Notes under the pieces: model-generated | The model's database searches: none | Seen by the model: only the letters and a program-made list of their open reading frames with translations | What the model was told of the DNA's origin: nothing | Origin: Tubiluchus corallicola | Taxonomy: Eukaryota; Priapulida; Priapulimorpha; Priapulimorphida; Tubiluchidae | NCBI GenBank assembly: GCA_030141605.1 | Contig: JAQGDQ010000585.1 | Span: forward strand, 71,436 to 135,435 | Direction: 5' to 3' | DNA: 64,000 nt | Shown here: positions 28,501-40,730 of the stretch, piece after piece | Position numbering within the stretch: the first letter of the stretch is position 1 | How the letters are laid out: each line of letters starts with the position of its first letter | Translations under genes and position numbers: made by a program

Positions 28501-31500
28501 CATTCATCTTGAAGAAAAGTAGCGCACTGTCAATCTTCACGAGTATAAATGAGTGTAATAAGTATCAATAAGTATAATGACTTTTACACCAGAAATAGTA
28601 AGCTGTAGAAGTTTAAATTAGTCTAAGCATTGCGCCCGCATGAAAAGCCACGATGCGCTTATGAAAAGTCTTAAAGTCTACTAGTTATGTCACAATTTTC
28701 AAACGAATGACGACAACCACCATACCTGTAAATTTAATATATAATAGGTTTATGTTTTATAAAGAGTTTTTTTTTGCAAATTTCTTTGTCATATTCTTCG
28801 AAGTTTAAATGATGATAGTAAAATAAACCCAGTTATGATTTCTATATTAGACAGTCGGTGCAGAGCTACCTACGTGGTTTTGAAGTGGAGGGAAGGAATC
28901 CTTTTCAAGGCATCGTGCTGCTTCCACAACTGGATGCTGCTGATGACAATGCGAAGAGTGGAAAACCAAAAAGGGGAAGAAAGAAGCAAGGGCGACAGCA
29001 AAAATCTACAGAAAAGCCAGTTAAGAGTAAGTCAAATCCATCATACTTTCTTTCCTTTACATACTGTACTTTTATCACCATTTTTAGTAATTGTACTAGT
29101 ATTTTTTACTTATCCTTTTTCTGAGCACAAGCATGAAGCATCATATAAAGTTATTTTGGCTTAAAACAATTTTTACAACCTTATTTATTAGTCAGTTTTA
29201 CTGTTTAAATATGTAAATTTCTGACCTTTTAAATTGCCAACCAACTTGTTCTTTTTATGGCTTTGCAGATTTTTTCTGTTTTTTTACAGGAAAATCTGGA
29301 AAAATAGAGGAGGATGAAGTAGCAGTTTGGCAGCAAGATGAAATCGACCGCTTTTATGCGTAAGCATGACATTATTTTAAACTAAGGAAATTGATGATGT
29401 TCTATGTATAGTGTGCAGTTAAAATGTTTTTACTGAATCAATGTCGCAGTTAAAGGAAAACCGTACGATTGTGTAAACATTAGTTCAGAATAAAGAATGC
29501 TATAAAGTATTGAATTTTTTTTAAATCAAAGCTTAGATTAAATAATAATTACCTCGGATACTCAAGTTTCATTAAACTTTCAAAGCTACATGCGGCTCAG
29601 TGAATTTACTAAGATTGGCAGCGGCGCCTTTTTGTCACATTTGCGTGACAGACAAATAGAAGGTGGTGCCGTGATGACAATGATCATGAACTACAGTGTT
29701 AGTTTCTGACGTCATATGACGTAGAGCGCATTTATTTGGCATTGTGCATTTAAGTTGTAATGCTTACGTACCTACCTACCGTACTTACGTGCAATACCTA
29801 CCATTGCACAAACTATGGTTAGTTTCTGACGTAAGCAATAACTGTGTTCGGTTGCCGTTAATTAATTTTCTAAGCTAATTATTCAAATATGAGAAATAAT
29901 TGCTAACTTTTAAAGGCAAGAAAATGTATATCTTGGACTGCCAATTAAAATGAGATTGAGACCAAACAATCGTATGGTTTTCCTTTAATGAATTACTTTG
30001 ATTAATTTAGAAATTTCTAGTAACTGTAGAACATTGCTGTTTTCGTTCGGGGGCACGCATCTCGTTAGAAACTGTGCTAACTTGTTAACTCTTTTGCACA
30101 GAGCTAAGCGGATGATATCGCCACATATTGACAACTACTGGGGTGTCATAGCGGCCCGCGTCGGCACGAAGTCGGTTGAGGAATGTCTGCGTTATGATTC
30201 CGGTGATGTGACCGATACCGCGAAGAAACCCAAAAGAAGGAAGAGAACTGCAAGAAATGGTAGTTAAAAATTTATAATTTACGTTCGCATTTTCTACGGT
30301 CTGTAAAACTCTTTATCCTGCCCATTACAGATTATCGACTTCTGTTCATTTGGGGGGGGGGGGGCAAGGGCTGTGGGGCTATCAGGTTTTAAATTTTGTA
30401 TTCAGCAATTGTGCTGTTTTACTTTGTACATTTTACGGGTATTTTCTATACTTTTACAGACTATGTGGCAACACATTTTTACACTAAATTTTTATGATGC
30501 TCGATGATGTACGATGCATTATGACGTTGATGAACAACGAGTTTCTGTCTGATTTAACAACCAGTTAAATACTGGCTGCATTTCTTTGCTGTGACTAATG
30601 ACCTCATTTTGTCATATCCGCCCCAATTTATCTGCTGTTTTGGTCTAACGTACCGTAGCTTTCTACCATTGCTGTGTTTCTTCTTAGCCAAATTTATCTT
30701 CTTTCTCTGATAAGAGCCCCAATTTTCGAACTATGTCTATTTTAGTGGAAATCAGTATCTCATCGTTAACGAAACTGTAATCCAAAACGCGGTTAGTTCA
30801 GGTCAAATAGCCGATAAAGTGACTCTCGGATAGAGTTTGTAGTGATGTAAATAGGGATTGGGAATGAGCCTTGTTGGGATTATGTGGAACAGGTCTGGAA
30901 TAGGGAGAATGTCAAAGTTCAACTTGCGCATCCGTATCAGCTGTAATTCAAATCAGTTTGCACATAGGCCACATTTGAGCCTTATCATGCATTTTCAATT
31001 GTAGATCTGAATCTGAATTTAGCAATTTGGTGCAACAAAATGAGTGTTGTCTTAAAAATTCATAAAATATTTTGAAAAATTTAAATGCAATCAGTGAGTT
31101 GCAAATTGGAGTAAATATTTTCTGATAGCTCAACTTTTATAACTTATTTAAATTTCATTCTTTCACGTAGTTTGAAATATAAAGCAAATCGGTTTCAATA
31201 GCCTGGGATCAAAATTTAAACTAATTTCAAATTTCACGAAATCAAATCAATGTCGTCTTTTGTTAAATTTTTGCCCACTACTAAGTCCTGTATACCTAGA
31301 TACCTAGTCACAACTTAAAGCAAAACCAAACTCAATCTTAAACTGTAGGTCAAAACAATCTACTGTTTAAATATTGAAAGTAAACATGCTGTTTTTTCAA
31401 AAATGACTTACGTGAAAAAATTATTACCACACAAACACAATTTTATGTTCCGCCACTAGTTGTTCGCTGTTACATGCATTTCGTCATTCGCTAGCTAGAT

Positions 31501-34500
31501 GGGCATTAGCCCCTGCACAATTTCGGAAACTCATCACACCAAAAACATGTGCTGTACTTCTCAGTTCAGATGTGTTAGTTTGTGATGAACTACACACGTT
31601 CGACAGCTCATGCGTGAGTACACCGGTAAATTTGAAATTTGAATTTTTGTCTTGAATCTTGTCTAGTTTTAGTACAACACACTGAATATCTTATAGTAGC
31701 ACTGTACTTCAATTTTTGCTTTCACAAACACATGCAACACGCTCGTGGAACATTTTTACTGTTGTCAATAGTTGGGCTCATCCTCCGATAATTGAGTTTT
31801 TAATCTATTACTAAATTATCAGAAATGCTTTTGCAGCATTAACTGTGTTAAAATGTATACTTTTTGTCACACTTAAAAATGCGGCAGTATATGAAAAATC
31901 ATCCCATCTTCCTTTAAATGACATTTAGTTTAGAAATGATTATTCATTTTACTTTGCAAACTTCACAGAAGTTTTACATACTTGCTTACTTAATGAATGT
32001 ACACACTGCTATTTTTCTTTCAGATATTAAACCTCGTCCTCTCGCTAAGAAAGGCACCATTAGGAGGAACCAACAGCTGCGCGACGTTTTCAAGTCCGCT
32101 AACGATGATTACGATGGTGATGATCTGTTTAACTCACCGCAGTGCAACGGTCGAGGCAGACAGATCAGGGTAAACAGACAGTTCTCTTATTAGTCACTTT
32201 ATTTTTCTGTCTTCGTTTTTTTCTTTCTTCCAAATTTTTCTTAAACGATGACATCATCCCAGCAAGGTGCTTTTTGACAACAAGAGAAAGTTTTTTTACT
32301 GGTAAAACCTTCTTTAGAGTAAGAAAGACTGAGAATAAAGGAAAAATGTGTAAGACACTCAATACTGTAAATCGGGACTGGTTGCAAATCCGGAGTCTGG
32401 TTTAAATGGTTTTCGTGTTTTCAATATCTTGATGGTTAATTTAACAATCTGAAATTAATCTAGAAGGGAAATTGAATATTTTTTCGTGCAAAAAAGGTTT
32501 TCCATTTGATTTGTGAGTTGTACAAGTGAGCTGCATCCCTTATGTGAACATTGGGAATCGACGCCTGCATTTATTCTGCTCATAGAAACATTTGTCAAAA
32601 TGAGTGAAGTTATGTCGTTCATCAGAGCGGCCACATATACAGGCTATATTGTTTAATATATTTTCAGGCACCGTTGCTAAACTTTACGGGCGATTCTTTG
32701 GCAAATCTCAGTCGATTTTCAACCCCTGGCGACAGGATGCTGACCCCGTTCGGTCGGAATTCGACACTGCATTCCGACACTTCCAATGCGGTGAACAGTT
32801 TTTACTCTCCGGGATTCATCGATCGTTCCACTGATCAGTAAGTTATAGAAACCATTCATCATGTGACGTGAATTCACATAAATACTCTTGATGCAGTTAG
32901 TGTTTTGCATGTATACAGTGATACCTTGAGATACGAAATTAATTTCTTCTGGAGGGGCGTTCGTATCTTAGAATTTTTGTATTATGAGACAAGATTTATT
33001 ACAATTTATTATTTTGGCATAATTCATTACAGCCCGCCCTCCCCCCGAAAGAAATATATTCGTTAATGACAACATAATCATTTACATAAATGTCAAAAAA
33101 CAATGAGAAAATAATCAAATCAATGAAAAATAATGATAAATGTTGCTACGAATAATGACATTTTACCTTTCGAAGCGTTCATGTGTTGCGCACAACAAAG
33201 CGTTCACGTGATGCGACGAAATGCCTTCTGGAAGGACTGCTGTCGGGCGGCATTTTCGTTTTCGTATCTTGAATATTTTTTCATTAAATGGGACGGAAAT
33301 TTCTTCGAAGTCCGATTCGTATTCTGAATTTTTCATATAATAGGGTTTTCATAAGTCGAGGTTGCGCTGTATTTTTATAATCACAAGCACTCAAGTTCAC
33401 AAATAGAAGTAGAAAGAAGAAAGGCTCCATGCTGGACGAGTCTGCTGGAGGGATACACGGATACGGCATCATTTTTCTAACCTCGTCACAGGAGGACAGG
33501 TGGCTAGCCCATCCGTCGACGGCTTTTCTTTCTTCAGTAGTTGACCAGATACTCAATTGAGACTGAACAACCAGACCTAAGAAAGCAGCCGATAGTCCTG
33601 TGGGAGTCGAGTATAGCTCGAAAATTCCCCAACACGAGCAAGATTCGAACCCAGAACCTCTGGATTGTCAGCTAACCACTAAACCAACATTGCTCCCAAT
33701 ACCAATAAACAGGTCCAAATAAATAAATTGATAATAACAATCATTGTTTGCCACATAACGTTACCATTGTAAGCTGGGGAAAATGACAGTCATATTACAT
33801 GGAGCTTTTTGTACCTAAGCAATCAAGTTTTAATAAAGACTTTTTAGCTGATATTCTGTGGCAAAGAAATGGTTTCCAGCTAAATAAGCATACGCAACAC
33901 TTTTTTTGACAAGTTGACTCTCGAGTTGACAAGACTCATTACAAGGTTCCAGAGCATGATATTTGAAACCACCTCATTCCACTCGTACTAATTACTTTAC
34001 TTATAATACAATTTTAATGCTTCCATGTCTCGTGCAGTCGCAATATATGGCCTCCAATCAATTATAATGCTATTTTAATATAACTCTATGTAAATTAAAC
34101 ATACACTGTGGTCGTTTCTTCTCCTCTTTTCCTTCTTTCTATCCCTAATCTTTCTATTTTTTCAATTCCATCATTTCTTCTGACCCTAACCATTCTTTCA
34201 TTCACTCATTTCTGCCACCCTAACAATCCAAGCTTTCAAGGTGTCATACAGCAACTCTTTTATTTGGTTAATATGACTTCATCAACGTTTTTTTACTTAT
34301 ACTTTTACTTTTACTTTTACTGTTTCTTTTTTTCAGTAATATTGTATGTTGATGTATTGTATATGTATTGCTGGAGTGAAATAAATTGATTGATTGATTG
34401 AGGAAACAATTATTAAGTTAAATGATAGCGACGTATCTAGTAAAGATTTCCTATTATTGTTGTTCTTTTGACTGACATTTTTATTGGTATCCTTTTGAAC

Positions 34501-35619
34501 AATCTTTTACGACACAATAGAAGTTTAGATGGGTGATTTTTGAATGTTAGTTTCTTTAACCCAAGGCTGTACAATTACAAAGTTGTAAAACTGACAGCAA
34601 ATGCTATGAAGGTGGGATTTGTCAAGAAACAGGAATGAGTCCAAATCGTTTTTATTCAACGACTGGTGGGAGAGCCAAAATGTGAGTTTCTGGCCAAGTG
34701 ATGATACAACAAATTACAAATAAATGATTAAAAAAAAGTGGGCTAAAATCAAAGGTAGGTGAAAAAATTAGGAGTGAACGTGGATTTGAACCAGGAACTT
34801 GCCAACTCTACTGTATCATACATCCTTAGGAATGTTATGATCACCGTGCACAACTATAAATATTGACTTGTTGCATATTTTTTAGAAATGAGGCTGACAA
34901 ATACGTTTACCACCTTCAGCAGCGGAAGAGACTTCAGCAGAAATTTACTTCAACGCCAACAACTGTGGCTAATTTTCAAAGCAAATTTGTCTCTACACCA
35001 AAATTAAAGGTACATTTCAATCCACGTTTGTTTTTTATCAAGTAACTTTCATTCAGTTTTTTAGATTGTTTACCAATATTGGCAGTAAGGTTTACAATTT
35101 CTTTGCTAGTTTTTATGAGACATGTTGAAATAAGATTTTGCAAAGCTTTCTGTCACTATTCTCTGTTATGATAAACTTTCACAATTTTTCATGAGTTTCT
35201 TGGCATAATTTGTCAATTAACAACTTTTACACTTGGGAGTTGGAATAAATCGGATGTTAAAAATCATATGGCAAATGTTGCGTGTGTAGAATTTGATTGA
35301 AAGAAAGCAATTGTGAAAAAGTATTTTATGATAACTGGTTTTGAACCAGGTACTTTGGAATTATAAAATGATATAACTTCTTTGTTACTCTCTTGTTAAT
35401 TTAGACACTAATTTCATGCTATTTAAATCATTCAAGTTTTTATGAACCAAATTTAAGCCACGTTATTCGCAATTTTTGCAGCCAATAAAGCAAACTGCCG
35501 CACAAAAAGACATGGCCTCCTTGTTTGGCAATAAGAATGAGGGAATAGCTTCGGATACTGATTCGGGCGAGGAGGCTGATCACTACGGCTCCGGTTTAGA
35601 AGCATCATTGGAATTATAA
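16568..35619 (+). CDS. MIS18BP1: MIS18BP1/KNL2 homologue, centromere licensing protein with SANTA and SANT domains (17 exons)
   Basis: Exons: 16568-16654, 17109-17227, 18826-18962, 19597-19693, 21060-21154, 21842-21909, 23837-25075, 25788-25905, 25996-26099, 26702-26880, 28851-29026, 29290-29359, 30102-30259, 32024-32169, 32668-32837, 34886-35009 and 35482-35619. All phases agree, giving 1074 aa (human protein about 1130). Residues about 49-143 form a SANTA domain: YKWTLEQLDECDVIVEGLL, then YWHSSPII, GKIYKLMTDID and FTSGFPRNWKALI. Residues about 818-862 form a SANT/Myb domain with W820, W843, VGTKSVEEC and RY. In known homologues this protein recruits the Mis18 complex to centromeres for CENP-A deposition. 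Residues 360-464 are five near-identical 21-aa basic repeats. Acidic-aromatic motifs (GDDLFCSTPF, GDDLFNSPQ) recur downstream. Exon 10 could start at 26702 or 26705. Confidence 0.87.
17576..18356. mobile_element. MITE-like dispersed element, copy 2
   Basis: This is the same element as 4072-4909 in the same orientation, here in intron 2 of the MIS18BP1 homologue. The ends are inverted with respect to each other (ttagactcgtggttaac at the left, gagtctactaagc at the right). Internal identity is patchy, implying old copies. The open frame at 18111-18347 falls inside it and is not a gene. Confidence 0.5.
19760..19915. repeat. Two-copy tandem repeat in intron 4 of the MIS18BP1 homologue
   Basis: A unit of about 95 bp is present twice. 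Each copy contains gttaaactaagcca, a form of aataaatggagaggt, and ctgcttttggac. No function can be inferred. Confidence 0.55.
22061..22079. repeat. Poly-C tract
   Basis: An uninterrupted run of about 19 C residues lies in intron 6 of the MIS18BP1 homologue. A shorter G run lies at about 30351-30364 in intron 13. Their lengths are likely to be unreliable in assemblies. Confidence 0.8.
24311..24625 (+). repeat. Coding minisatellite: five 63 bp units in exon 7 of the MIS18BP1 homologue
   Basis: Each unit encodes 21 residues beginning RTRSNARLATAVP and ending KRSDG. The units are nearly identical, differing only at one Met/Thr position, one Glu/Ala position and silent sites. The encoded stretch is basic and predicted disordered. 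The high identity also opens long frames on the other frames and strand, which are not genes. The near-identity suggests recent expansion by unequal exchange or slippage. Confidence 0.93.
27125..28433. mobile_element. TTAA-flanked MITE family C, interrupted by a hAT MITE
   Basis: The ends read agcacaagaaaaccc and, inverted, ttttcttgtcct. TTAA lies immediately outside both ends (27121-27124 and 28434-28437). Removing the insertion at 27472-28096 leaves about 684 bp that aligns with 46350-47110 along its length, including gacgcagccattttgacg and aaaaataatcagagcattcg. A partial inverted relative is at about 61375-61740. It lies in intron 10 of the MIS18BP1 homologue. No coding capacity was seen. 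Confidence 0.75.
27472..28088. mobile_element. hAT-type MITE nested in a family C element
   Basis: This 617 bp element starts caggggcggaaccagttg and ends in the inverse, tagttccgcccctg. It is flanked by the 8 bp direct repeat agcaacat (27464-27471 and 28089-28096). An 8 bp target duplication and CAGGGGCGG ends are typical of hAT transposons. The related element at 46350-47110 has a single copy of the target (cagcgacat) with no insertion. A short tandem duplication (gactctctggtactaggct twice) lies inside at about 27778-27830. No transposase is present. Confidence 0.9.
29454..29984. mobile_element. MITE family A, copy 3
   Basis: This 531 bp element has TTAA at both borders (29450-29453 and 29985-29988). 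Terminal inverted repeats run for about 20 bases: aggaaaaccgtacgattg against caatcgtatggttttcct. It is the best-preserved copy of the family in the window. It lies in intron 12 of the MIS18BP1 homologue, between the two exons that encode the SANT domain. Confidence 0.8.
31319..31913. mobile_element. TTAA-flanked MITE, related subfamily
   Basis: TTAA flanks both sides (31315-31318 and 31914-31917). The ends (agcaaaaccaaactc and inverted catcttcct) resemble family A, but the interior is different. Part of the interior (attattaccacaca, ttcgctgttacatgc, atttcgtcattcgctag) is shared with about 5950-6030 in an intron of the DUF3105 gene, which marks another fragment. It lies in intron 13 of the MIS18BP1 homologue. 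Confidence 0.65.
32916..33369. mobile_element. Tc1/mariner-type MITE
   Basis: The element begins cagtgataccttgagatacg after TA and ends ataagtcgaggttgcgctg before TA. Inverted termini and TA duplication fit the Tc1/mariner/pogo group. It is about 454 bp long with no transposase. It lies in intron 15 of the MIS18BP1 homologue. Confidence 0.65.
33380..33700 (-). repeat. tRNA-derived SINE
   Basis: On the minus strand, starting near 33695, the head reads gggagcaatg, then an A-box-like tggtttagtggttagct, and a B box gggttcgaatc about 30 bases later. The remainder down to about 33380 would be the SINE body. A related but weaker B-box-like sequence (cctggttcaaatcc, minus strand) occurs near 34770. 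Confidence 0.6.
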
Positions 35620-38344
35620 TGGACAATGCAATTTCAAGTGTTGGAAATAAGGTGGGATAATCTCGGAATGGAGGATCGAAACTAGCTGTTTAAGAGAGGA
35701 TCTGATTTGAAGAATCATTCAAAGACATGTATTAAGACTCAATAGACGTCAGGAAATAACTTCAGCTGACAGAGAGAAGCCTGTAGCCCACACTGCATAG
35801 AGTGCCATGATTCTGATATTGGGACTGGCTAGGCACTTAGCTAAGCATTCAGTGGTTCTCTTTGGGTGTTCACTAAAGACCTAGCAATTGATAGTTCTAA
35901 TTTGAAATCTTTAATGCAGCCACAGAAGGCATATGCTCTCTACAGGTGGAGTTGTACGCTACGTCATTTCTTTATTAATGCGTTACAGTGCACTCATCCA
36001 GACACAATGGCAGTCTCGGTGACTGCTACATGCCACATCTTCGCAGTAAGAAGGAGTGAAACTGCATAACTTTTTCACACCAACAGGATTTTCTGTAAAT
36101 CTTTCATATAGTGAAAACTGTATGGCAGTTTGAACTGAACGTGGTATCTATGACAGAAATTTAATTCACATTTTCGTACAAGATTGTGGTCTAAAGTTAC
36201 GCACGGCTGGTTCCAGTAAGTTCCAGACAGGTGATCAATGAGCATGTCTATGAATAACCAATTTTTTATCAGTTGTTTGCATGTAGCAACCGTATGTACA
36301 CATACCTCAATAGTCAAGTAATTTTTCTTAGCTTATGTTTCACTCTTTGTGTGGAGAACTAAAATGCTTATTTTTTAAATATGAACATGACCAGAAAGAA
36401 ATACACAGTTTAACTGTAATTATTTTCTAGAATTTTTCAAATATTTTTACGCTTCAGTGATGCATAGGCTATAGTGATGCATTGGCATACAATATGTGTT
36501 GCCAAGTGCATTTTCTATATGAATAAAAGCTCATCACTTTGCCCATGTTTAAGTTTTTGATGGGGGTAATATTACTCAGACATGTGAAAATATGATTCTG
36601 TAACTATTACCGTTGCAGTTTAAAGCTTTATAGTGAGTAAAAAAGTTTTTGTGGCAGTAAAACAGGCGACAAACGTTACTTAGCGATTGAGAATGTACGT
36701 TATTCAATTAAACTGCTATTTTTACGCACCTAATGCGTAAAATTATTAGTCAGTTGTTTGTACTGTAGATGTAGATTAACTGTAAAAAAGTAATACAGCC
36801 TGCATGTAGATATTTGTAAATTAAACACAAATTATATTAAGCAAATACAGTTTTCTAATCAGTTTTTCATGTAAAAAGATGCTTTTCATAATGCTTTGAG
36901 CAGTTTTGATTACAAGTGCTTAATCCATCACAAATCACCAGAAAAAACAAATGCAAAGACCACTGGTGTCACAATTATACTAAACAACAGTTTCTCGGTA
37001 ATTCTATATTACGAGGAAAATTTCACTGTTTTTTCTTTCATAGATTGAAATGACAGGAATGCTTTCAGTGACAAAAAGTTCAAAAATTGTAGTTTGAAGG
37101 AATTAGCAGTGAATTTGCTAATTTTTTTATTTTATTTTTTTTTATTATTATTATCACATTCAGTACAATATAAAGCACACATTAACATCAAAATTATTAC
37201 ATCTACTATATTAAATTGTTATGTTTCATACAGAGAAGAGAAGTAGAGAAGCAAAGGCTTGTATAAGCCCACTGTCATGTGAACCAGATAAAAGAAGAAT
37301 GGATGAGTGAACAAAAAAACTGGGAGAAAGGTTAGATTACACAGGAAGGGTAGAAGGATGTGTTAGTGGAAATGGTAGGAAGAAAGATAATAGATTGCGC
37401 TATGTTGACATCAGCTCTAAAGATTTATCAATGATGCCTTGCTTTGCATAAATTTTAATATGAGTTAAAAAAATTAATGTTGCTTGACTTTGCGAAGGAA
37501 CATTTCGTGCCATTGGTGAAGACAATCCTGCATAAGAAATTCTCATACTATGTAATGTATTCTGTCTACTTGAAGTTTAAATCACATGCTTTTATTGTCA
37601 ATTATTACATTCGGCCATTCTAACAGTTTGCCACTTATGCTCTATAAAAAGTGACGCACAACCAGCTAAACACAAGTCACTGGTTAGTAAAAGCAAAATT
37701 TACTCCTTCGTCGACAACTTAGCAGTTATTTTTGAGCTGCTCGTGCATCTCTGACACCAATGGTAGCTTCTTGGGTTGTTTGCGCAAAATACATGCTGTA
37801 AAAATTTCTTTTTCACTATATCAAAATTCACAAACATTTAAGATTATTGATAGTGGATACAACCTCATTTTTGCAATTTTTTAAGCATGCTTGCGAAAAT
37901 TGCCAATATTCCTCTCTCTGTTTAACATAAATTGTTCAAAAATTTAACATTGAGACAAATTAATTATCACTACAATACAAACAGGCAAATAATGGCCAAC
38001 TAACAAAAATGAAAGCCAAAAATAATTTCCGAAATTAACTAGAATCTAACGATATCTTTAATAATTATGATCCAGACATATCCACAATTTTTCAGCATCG
38101 ACTTTCTCCAATTCATTACCCTCAAGGGGTATTATTTGGTAAAATAAACTGCGTAATCAATGCCACAATTAGACATTAGATTCAATCAATAATCATACCT
38201 ATGTGTATAATCGCATATCATGCCTACAGTGGGAGATTTCACTGTTGCTCAAAATTGGTCTCATTACAAGCCGCCGAAACCCTTTAAATTTTGGACATTT
38301 TCTAAACAATTAGGGGGGGGCAGGCCCCCATAGCACGACGCCAC
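35620..38344. other. 3' flank of the MIS18BP1 homologue and intergenic DNA
   Basis: The 3' untranslated region probably runs from 35620. A canonical AATAAA signal lies at 36522-36527, about 900 bases after the stop, and is the best candidate poly(A) signal I see. Beyond it is AT-rich sequence with no supported gene or clear repeat. Confidence 0.45.
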
Positions 38345-39266
38345 TGGGTGCGAAGCCTGGATATGTGGCAGTGCCCGTACTGTCGAGGTTCTGTACCGCT
38401 ACTACTATTAAAGCTCTGCTGGGGGTTCGTACTTCTACCACAAACGATGTTTGTTTGCTAGAACTTGGCATGCCTTCACTTGAAGCGAGGGAAAAAATGT
38501 TCGTTTCGAAGTCGGTAACCCAGCGTCACGCTTTGACGGCTGACCTGTTTATGTTGGTATAGAATTTATGTAAAGATACACGAACAAAGGGATACAAATA
38601 TTTAGACAGTGTTATGTCTACAACGGATCATGTACAGACAGATAGAGAGACGAAAGACTCTGATCGTACAAAATGCAAGACTTATTTGGAAATAAATCCA
38701 AATTTGTCTGTGCATCCAATGTATGGGAACACAGAGTTACCTGAGCACAAACGTATAATCATCACAAGAATAAGGGTCTCATCATACAATCTAGCTATAG
38801 AAACAGGTCGTTGGGCAAATGTACCTCGTGAGCGCAGGCTGTGTCTTTGTGGAGAAATTCAGACAGAAGAGCATTTTTTGTGCGACTGCCACGAAAATGG
38901 ACTTTATACATCACTGTACGCGTTAAATTATAGTAATATTGCAAATTTATTTGACGGAAAATTAATGTCAATTGGAAATTTCATTTACGACTGTATGCAT
39001 AGATTTTTTGAATTAAATAGTATAGCTTTGTTAGCGGTAAAATATTTTGTTTATCACATTTGTACAAATGCTTAGTAAATAGTTTTTTTCGCTTCATGGA
39101 GTTTACAACTAAATTTGTATATCTGTGTATATACCTTGTGCAGCTATGTTGAGTCAAATTGTTAATATGATCTGGAAATCATTACCCGAGCACTGCCCGC
39201 TGATAAAACCATCGGGTATGCGTCGAGTTTGTAATTTTCGTGTTGGACATTTGATTTTCAGAAATA
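38345..39266 (+). mobile_element. 5'-truncated non-LTR retrotransposon (LINE ORF2 C-terminus)
   Basis: One frame reads through LLGVRTSTTNDVCLLELGMP, meets a TAG at 38560-38562, and continues in the same frame to a stop at 39073-39075. Near its end it carries IIITRIRVSSYNLAIETGRW and RRLCLCGEIQTEEHFLCDC, the region plus zinc motif found at the C-terminus of LINE ORF2 proteins. No reverse-transcriptase core is present upstream, so the copy is truncated at its 5' end. It runs into a tetranucleotide tract that probably forms or extends its 3' tail. Confidence 0.75.
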
Positions 39267-39474
<208 letters not shown>

Positions 39475-39528
39475 AGCAATACAACTATGCTTTACCAAGA
39501 AATGCAGATTCACTCAATGGTTTTGTAT

Positions 39529-40134
39529 TTATGCCAACATAGTTCTTGCATCTTCGGTTGCATTAATTTCATCCACTAGGGAACTGAGTGTCTGAGAGAT
39601 CTCTGGTTTTATTGATGCAAGGGTGCTTGTACGTAATTCGGCTCCGTAATGTTGCTTCACTAATTTGTGTGGATCCTTAAATCCTGTGAATTTGTGTAGA
39701 TCCTGTGAAGAAGTTGTAACCAAATCAAAACAATGTAATTTTCTAGAGGGGGGGGAGTAGTTTCCAAATCGCATGATGGTTGATGGCCCTCTACTCTTGA
39801 GTAAATTATCTACAAGAGAGGCCATGATTCTCTGAGATAAATCTTCTAAACGCTCAAGGGGATCTAATTTTATGTGCGAAAAATCCAAAACTGTGCACCA
39901 AAATATTTGTTCTAAGAAGGTAGAATTTTTGACAATTGTGTTACGTGATACAACAGGACAGTAGTTTGCTATTTGACCAAATGGTAATTCTAGGACAGTT
40001 GCCTTTTGTTCGGCAGATCTGCGTTGGTCTAGAGGTACATGATTATCATCATTAGTCAAACCCCGCAAAGGGTTATCTCTAGTCTCTGTTTTACTCAGAC
40101 ACCACAGCTTGAGTACACGATGTGTGCTTGCCAA
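39529..40134 (-). other. Unrecognised open stretch, about 200 codons
   Basis: The minus strand is open for about 600 bp, with a composition that looks more protein-like than the local simple repeats. There is no ATG at the beginning: the first codon is TTG, with an in-frame TGA a few codons upstream, so any start would be internal or supplied by splicing. I recognise no domain. It could be an exon of an unknown gene, part of a retroelement or a chance frame. Confidence 0.3.
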
Positions 40135-40730
40135 TACAATAACTCAATGTATCAACGAAGCCAGGAGCTTAAATTCCTGGACAGCTGGCCACTATTGTGC
40201 AGATATCTGTTGCAACACGCTTTCCACTCGTTGAACTCGCCTGCGATACGCTACGTGTCGTAATTACGCTGCCGGCGTACGATTAAAAGGGAAACAGCAA
40301 ATTCCATCAGCTAAAATTATCGTAAAAAATTGTCATATACTTTAAATTTGAAATAGCTAGGTCTCCCTCTCAAGAAATAAAAATATTTGGCGTCTATAGG
40401 TTATAACATTTCATTTGCAAAGGTAAATAATTATTGTTGAAGATAATGAGCATTTTATCAGTAATTTGACTTAACTGGTAACTAGAACAATCAATTCCAT
40501 GTTCATTAGATATTAACATACTAAGTTACATACAATAATTGAAGTTGAAAGATACTGAACTTGCCGTTTACAAATGTGACTACTAGTTTTTGTTTAAATT
40601 TTGGAAATGTTAGACCTGCAAAATGTTATTCACTTAGTTCACAACTTCTTCACTTTTACCTTTTCCATATTACGTGTGCGATTTTACCTATATTCTTAAT
40701 CAAAGTCCTGAGTAAAAGAGTTCGGTTACT

